The position numbers were made by a program, and so were the translations under genes. Shown one piece after another: positions 21,159 through 23,011 of a stretch of DNA of 23,011 nucleotides (position 1 is its first letter; every line of letters begins with the position of its first letter). Under the pieces are notes generated by a model that saw only the letters and a list, made by a program, of their open reading frames with translations, did no database searches and had not been told where the DNA came from. Source of the stretch: Caldithrix sp964468415 (GTDB taxonomy: Bacteria > Calditrichota > Calditrichia > Calditrichales > Calditrichaceae). The stretch is taken from positions 1 to 23,011 of the forward strand of contig CAYXUS010000009.1 of NCBI GenBank assembly GCA_964468415.1, in the 5' to 3' direction.

Positions 21159-22190
21159 TTATTTGCTCTGCAGTTTTTCCTTTAAGGCCTGAACTTCTTT
21201 TTCCAATTCCCGAAGCCGGGACATAAGCTCCGGAAGATGACGCAGGGTTGCTTCGATACGTTTTTGCTTTTGGATGGGAAGTGCCGGAATACCGAACATT
21301 ATGGCGCCCTCGGGCACATTTTTGGAAATGCCCGTTTTAGCCGCAATAATTGCCCGGTCATGCACTTTGATGTGCCCGGTAATGCCCACCTGTCCCCCAA
21401 TGGTCACGTGCTCGCCAATTTGGGTGCTGCCGGCAATGCCGCTTTGAGCGGCAATCACCGTATTGGCGCCTACCTTGTCGTTGTGGGCAATTTGTACCAG
21501 GTTGTCGAATTTACACCCTTTGCCAATAACGGTGGAACCGGTCGTGGCCCGGTCAATCGTCGTATTCGCTCCGATCTCCACGTCATCTTCAATAATCACA
21601 TTCCCGATCTGCGGAATTTTGTAATATTGCTCACCGAACGGAGCAAAGCCAAATCCGTCGCTCCCGATTACCACCCCATTGTGTAAAATTACCCGATTGC
21701 CAATCACACAATCTTCGCGGATGGAAACATTAGGATAAAGCACGCACTGCTCACCCACCGTAACATTCTTGAGAATCACCACTCCGGGATAGACCACGGT
21801 TTCCGCGCCAATGGTCACATTGGGGCCCACATAGGCCAGCGGAGCAATTTTGGCCGTCGCATGAACCTGTGCGGTGGGATGCACAAAGGCCATTTGCGAA
21901 ATACCCTCAAAATAGTCGTGCTGTTTTGGCGTAAACAGGCGCAGCACCTGCATAAAGGCCAAATACGCATTCCCAACCAGAATGTAAGGGATGGACAATT
22001 CGGGATATTCCGTTTCCACAATGATGGCACTGGCCCTGGTGGTTTTTAAGAATTGTTTGTACTTCGGATTGGCCAAAAAAGTTATTTCACCGGGATGCGC
22101 TTCCTCAATTTTACCCGGGCCTGAAATTTCCAGCGATTCAGGCCCGTGCAATTCCCCGTTAATCGCTTCGGCAATTTCTTTTAACGTCAT
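21159..22190 (-). CDS. lpxD: UDP-3-O-(3-hydroxyacyl)glucosamine N-acyltransferase (LpxD)
   Basis: LpxD adds the second hydroxyacyl chain from ACP to the lipid A precursor. The 343-residue protein has the N-terminal uridine-binding domain (about 1-95, MTLKEIAEAINGEL), a left-handed beta helix of hexapeptide repeats (about 100-295) with HNGVVIGSDGFGFAP at 170-184, and a C-terminal helix (about 308-343) as in LpxD trimers. H236 in LVQIAHN is the catalytic base. The family usually starts at the MTLKEIA position, so I chose ATG at 22190; a TTG four codons earlier at 22202, directly after the skp stop, is the alternative, and neither has a strong ribosome-binding site, so translational coupling with skp is likely. 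Confidence 0.96.
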   Translation of the reverse strand: MTLKEIAEAINGELHGPESLEISGPGKIEEAHPGEITFLANPKYKQFLKTTRASAIIVETEYPELSIPYILVGNAYLAFMQVLRLFTPKQHDYFEGISQMAFVHPTAQVHATAKIAPLAYVGPNVTIGAETVVYPGVVILKNVTVGEQCVLYPNVSIREDCVIGNRVILHNGVVIGSDGFGFAPFGEQYYKIPQIGNVIIEDDVEIGANTTIDRATTGSTVIGKGCKFDNLVQIAHNDKVGANTVIAAQSGIAGSTQIGEHVTIGGQVGITGHIKVHDRAIIAAKTGISKNVPEGAIMFGIPALPIQKQKRIEATLRHLPELMSRLRELEKEVQALKEKLQSK

Positions 22191-22203
22191 GGACAGGTCC
22201 AAA

Positions 22204-22743
22204 TCACTTTTTCTTTTTGCCAGTGTTCATGCCTTTGTTCAATTCTTCGATCACCTGATCGGTAATATCGTACTTGGGTTTGGCATGAACCAGCGCACCG
22301 GAAGATGCATCAAAAATAAAATCGTAGCCTTCTTCTTCTCCGATTTTGGCAATCAATTTGTTGATTTTATCGATAATGGGTTTGGTAATTTCCATGCTCT
22401 TCTGATAAAATTCACCTTGAGGGCCTAATTTTTCGTATTTGTATTTTTCGATGGCCAGGGCTTTGTCCTGCGCTTCCTGCATTTTTTGTTGCTTTTTCTC
22501 GGGACTCAAAAGCAAGCTTTGCGAATCGATTTCCTGCAACAGGTCGTTGTACTCTTTTACCATCTTCTGGTATTCCGCATCGTATTTGTTACGAAGCTGT
22601 TCCAACTGTTTTTGGGCATCTACATATTCCTGATATTCGTTCAAAATGCGCTGTGATTCCACATAGGCAAATTTCTGGGCTCTGGCCGGCAGGATCATTA
22701 ATCCCACAAACAGAATGGCTAAAAATGATGCATAAGTTCTCAC
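22204..22743 (-). CDS. skp: OmpH/Skp-family periplasmic chaperone
   Basis: Skp-type chaperones hold unfolded outer-membrane proteins in the periplasm and hand them to the BAM complex. The 179-residue precursor has a signal peptide (about 1-22, cleavage after ARA) and the conserved FAYVESQRILNEYQEY start of the mature domain. A long charged coiled coil follows (about 40-120), then the returning strand GYDFIFDASSGALVHAKPKYDIT and a basic tail ending KKKK. This is the family layout and normal length. The start is GTG at 22743 with AGGAGGT five bases upstream. It lies between bamA and lpxD, the same neighbourhood as in proteobacteria. Confidence 0.94.
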   Translation of the reverse strand: MRTYASFLAILFVGLMILPARAQKFAYVESQRILNEYQEYVDAQKQLEQLRNKYDAEYQKMVKEYNDLLQEIDSQSLLLSPEKKQQKMQEAQDKALAIEKYKYEKLGPQGEFYQKSMEITKPIIDKINKLIAKIGEEEGYDFIFDASSGALVHAKPKYDITDQVIEELNKGMNTGKKKK

Positions 22744-22790
22744 GTCTTACCTCCTAAAATTTTTTAACAATTTCAATTAATAAATCATCG

Positions 22791-22819
22791 AATATATAAA
22801 AAATACAATTATTGTCCAA
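22791..22819 (-). promoter_or_regulatory. candidate sigma70-type promoter of the skp-lpx operon
   Basis: In the 82-base AT-rich gap between bamA and skp the minus strand has TTGGAC, a 17-base spacer and TATATT. The -10 matches five of six bases, the -35 three of six. The predicted start lies about 40 bases before the skp GTG. It would allow skp, lpxD, lpxC-fabZ, lpxA, the LipM-like gene and the barrel gene to be transcribed without bamA. Confidence 0.45.
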
Positions 22820-22825
22820 ATCGAA

Positions 22826-23011
22826 CTAAAATCGGCCGAACTGGAAGTGCACTTTCCATTTTCCGTGGCGCTGTCCGTATTCGTTGTAATAATCGAAACC
22901 GTAGCCAAAATCGATGCCGATAATTCCGATCATGGGCATAAACAAGCGCACACCAAATCCGACCGAGCGGCGTAAATTGAAAGGATTAATTTCAGCAAGT
23001 TCGCGCCAGGC
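22826..23011 (-). CDS. bamA: outer-membrane assembly protein BamA, C-terminus only (runs off the window)
   Basis: The last 61 residues of a minus-strand protein are present, cut by the window edge. They read AWRELAEINPFNLRRSVG, then GVRLFMPMIGIIGIDFGYGF, and end KVHFQFGRF before a TAG at 22826. The final two barrel strands, the GIDFGYG segment and the terminal Phe are those of the BamA/Omp85 barrel, which folds and inserts other outer-membrane proteins. The neighbouring skp gene supports this. The POTRA domains and the rest of the barrel lie beyond 23011. Confidence 0.88.
   Translation of the reverse strand, partial: AWRELAEINPFNLRRSVGFGVRLFMPMIGIIGIDFGYGFDYYNEYGQRHGKWKVHFQFGRF

Noticed and set aside
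1..23011. CRISPR arrays, insertion sequences, phage genes, toxin-antitoxin or restriction systems.
   Set aside because: No direct-repeat array, transposase or integrase motif or matching small gene pair was seen; the region is ordinary core chromosome apart from the points listed.

Overview
The window reads as one continuous chromosomal stretch of a Gram-negative, menaquinone-using bacterium. Every gene I can support lies on the minus strand. Lipid A genes (lpxD, lpxC, lpxA), a BamA C-terminus and an OmpH/Skp chaperone show an LPS-bearing outer membrane. LpxC is fused to FabZ, an arrangement known from Bacteroidetes/Chlorobi-type (FCB) bacteria. Together with moderate GC, a type A RNase P RNA and the mixed gene order, this suggests an FCB-superphylum organism, possibly Calditrichota (Caldithrix-like). 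That placement is inference from gene content, not a database match.

In the direction of transcription (high to low coordinates) the layout is as follows. (1) 23011-15778, envelope biogenesis: bamA (C-terminus only), promoter, skp/ompH, lpxD, lpxC-fabZ, lpxA, a LipM-like octanoyltransferase, an outer-membrane barrel protein with its own terminator, then rseP with a strong terminator. The same functions cluster in proteobacteria (rseP-bamA-skp-lpxD-fabZ-lpxA), but here rseP is last, not first, and a lipoylation gene is inserted. (2) 15746-12085, mixed: a 742-aa protein of unknown function, a CAU-anticodon tRNA (probably Ile2), a possible 19-codon ORF, an intrinsic terminator, a zinc-ribbon coiled-coil protein (CdsZ/DUF164 type) and the RNase P RNA gene. 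(3) 12073-5447, a tightly packed, often overlapping run: recJ, a RodZ-like HTH membrane protein, a monothiol thioredoxin-like lipoprotein, gamma-glutamyltransferase, a small two-helix membrane protein and a soluble REC-PAS-histidine kinase. (4) 5277-524, a menaquinone operon menF-menD-menH-menB with ATGA overlaps; menC, menE and menA are not present. (5) 1-480, an AT-rich block with no intact gene.

How the genes work together: the first block makes and inserts the outer membrane. Skp carries barrels to BamA, LpxA/C/D make the acylated glucosamine precursor of lipid A, FabZ supplies hydroxyacyl/enoyl-ACP flux from the same polypeptide as LpxC, and RseP is the site-2 protease that normally senses envelope stress. 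The men block converts chorismate to isochorismate, SEPHCHC and SHCHC, and then (after the missing MenC/MenE steps) to DHNA-CoA. The middle block is housekeeping RNA processing and DNA repair plus envelope and signalling functions.

No CRISPR array, insertion sequence, phage gene or toxin-antitoxin pair was seen. The least explained parts are the 742-aa protein, the tRNA / tiny ORF / terminator arrangement directly in front of the zinc-ribbon gene, and the RNase P RNA squeezed between two coding genes so that recJ has no visible leader of its own.
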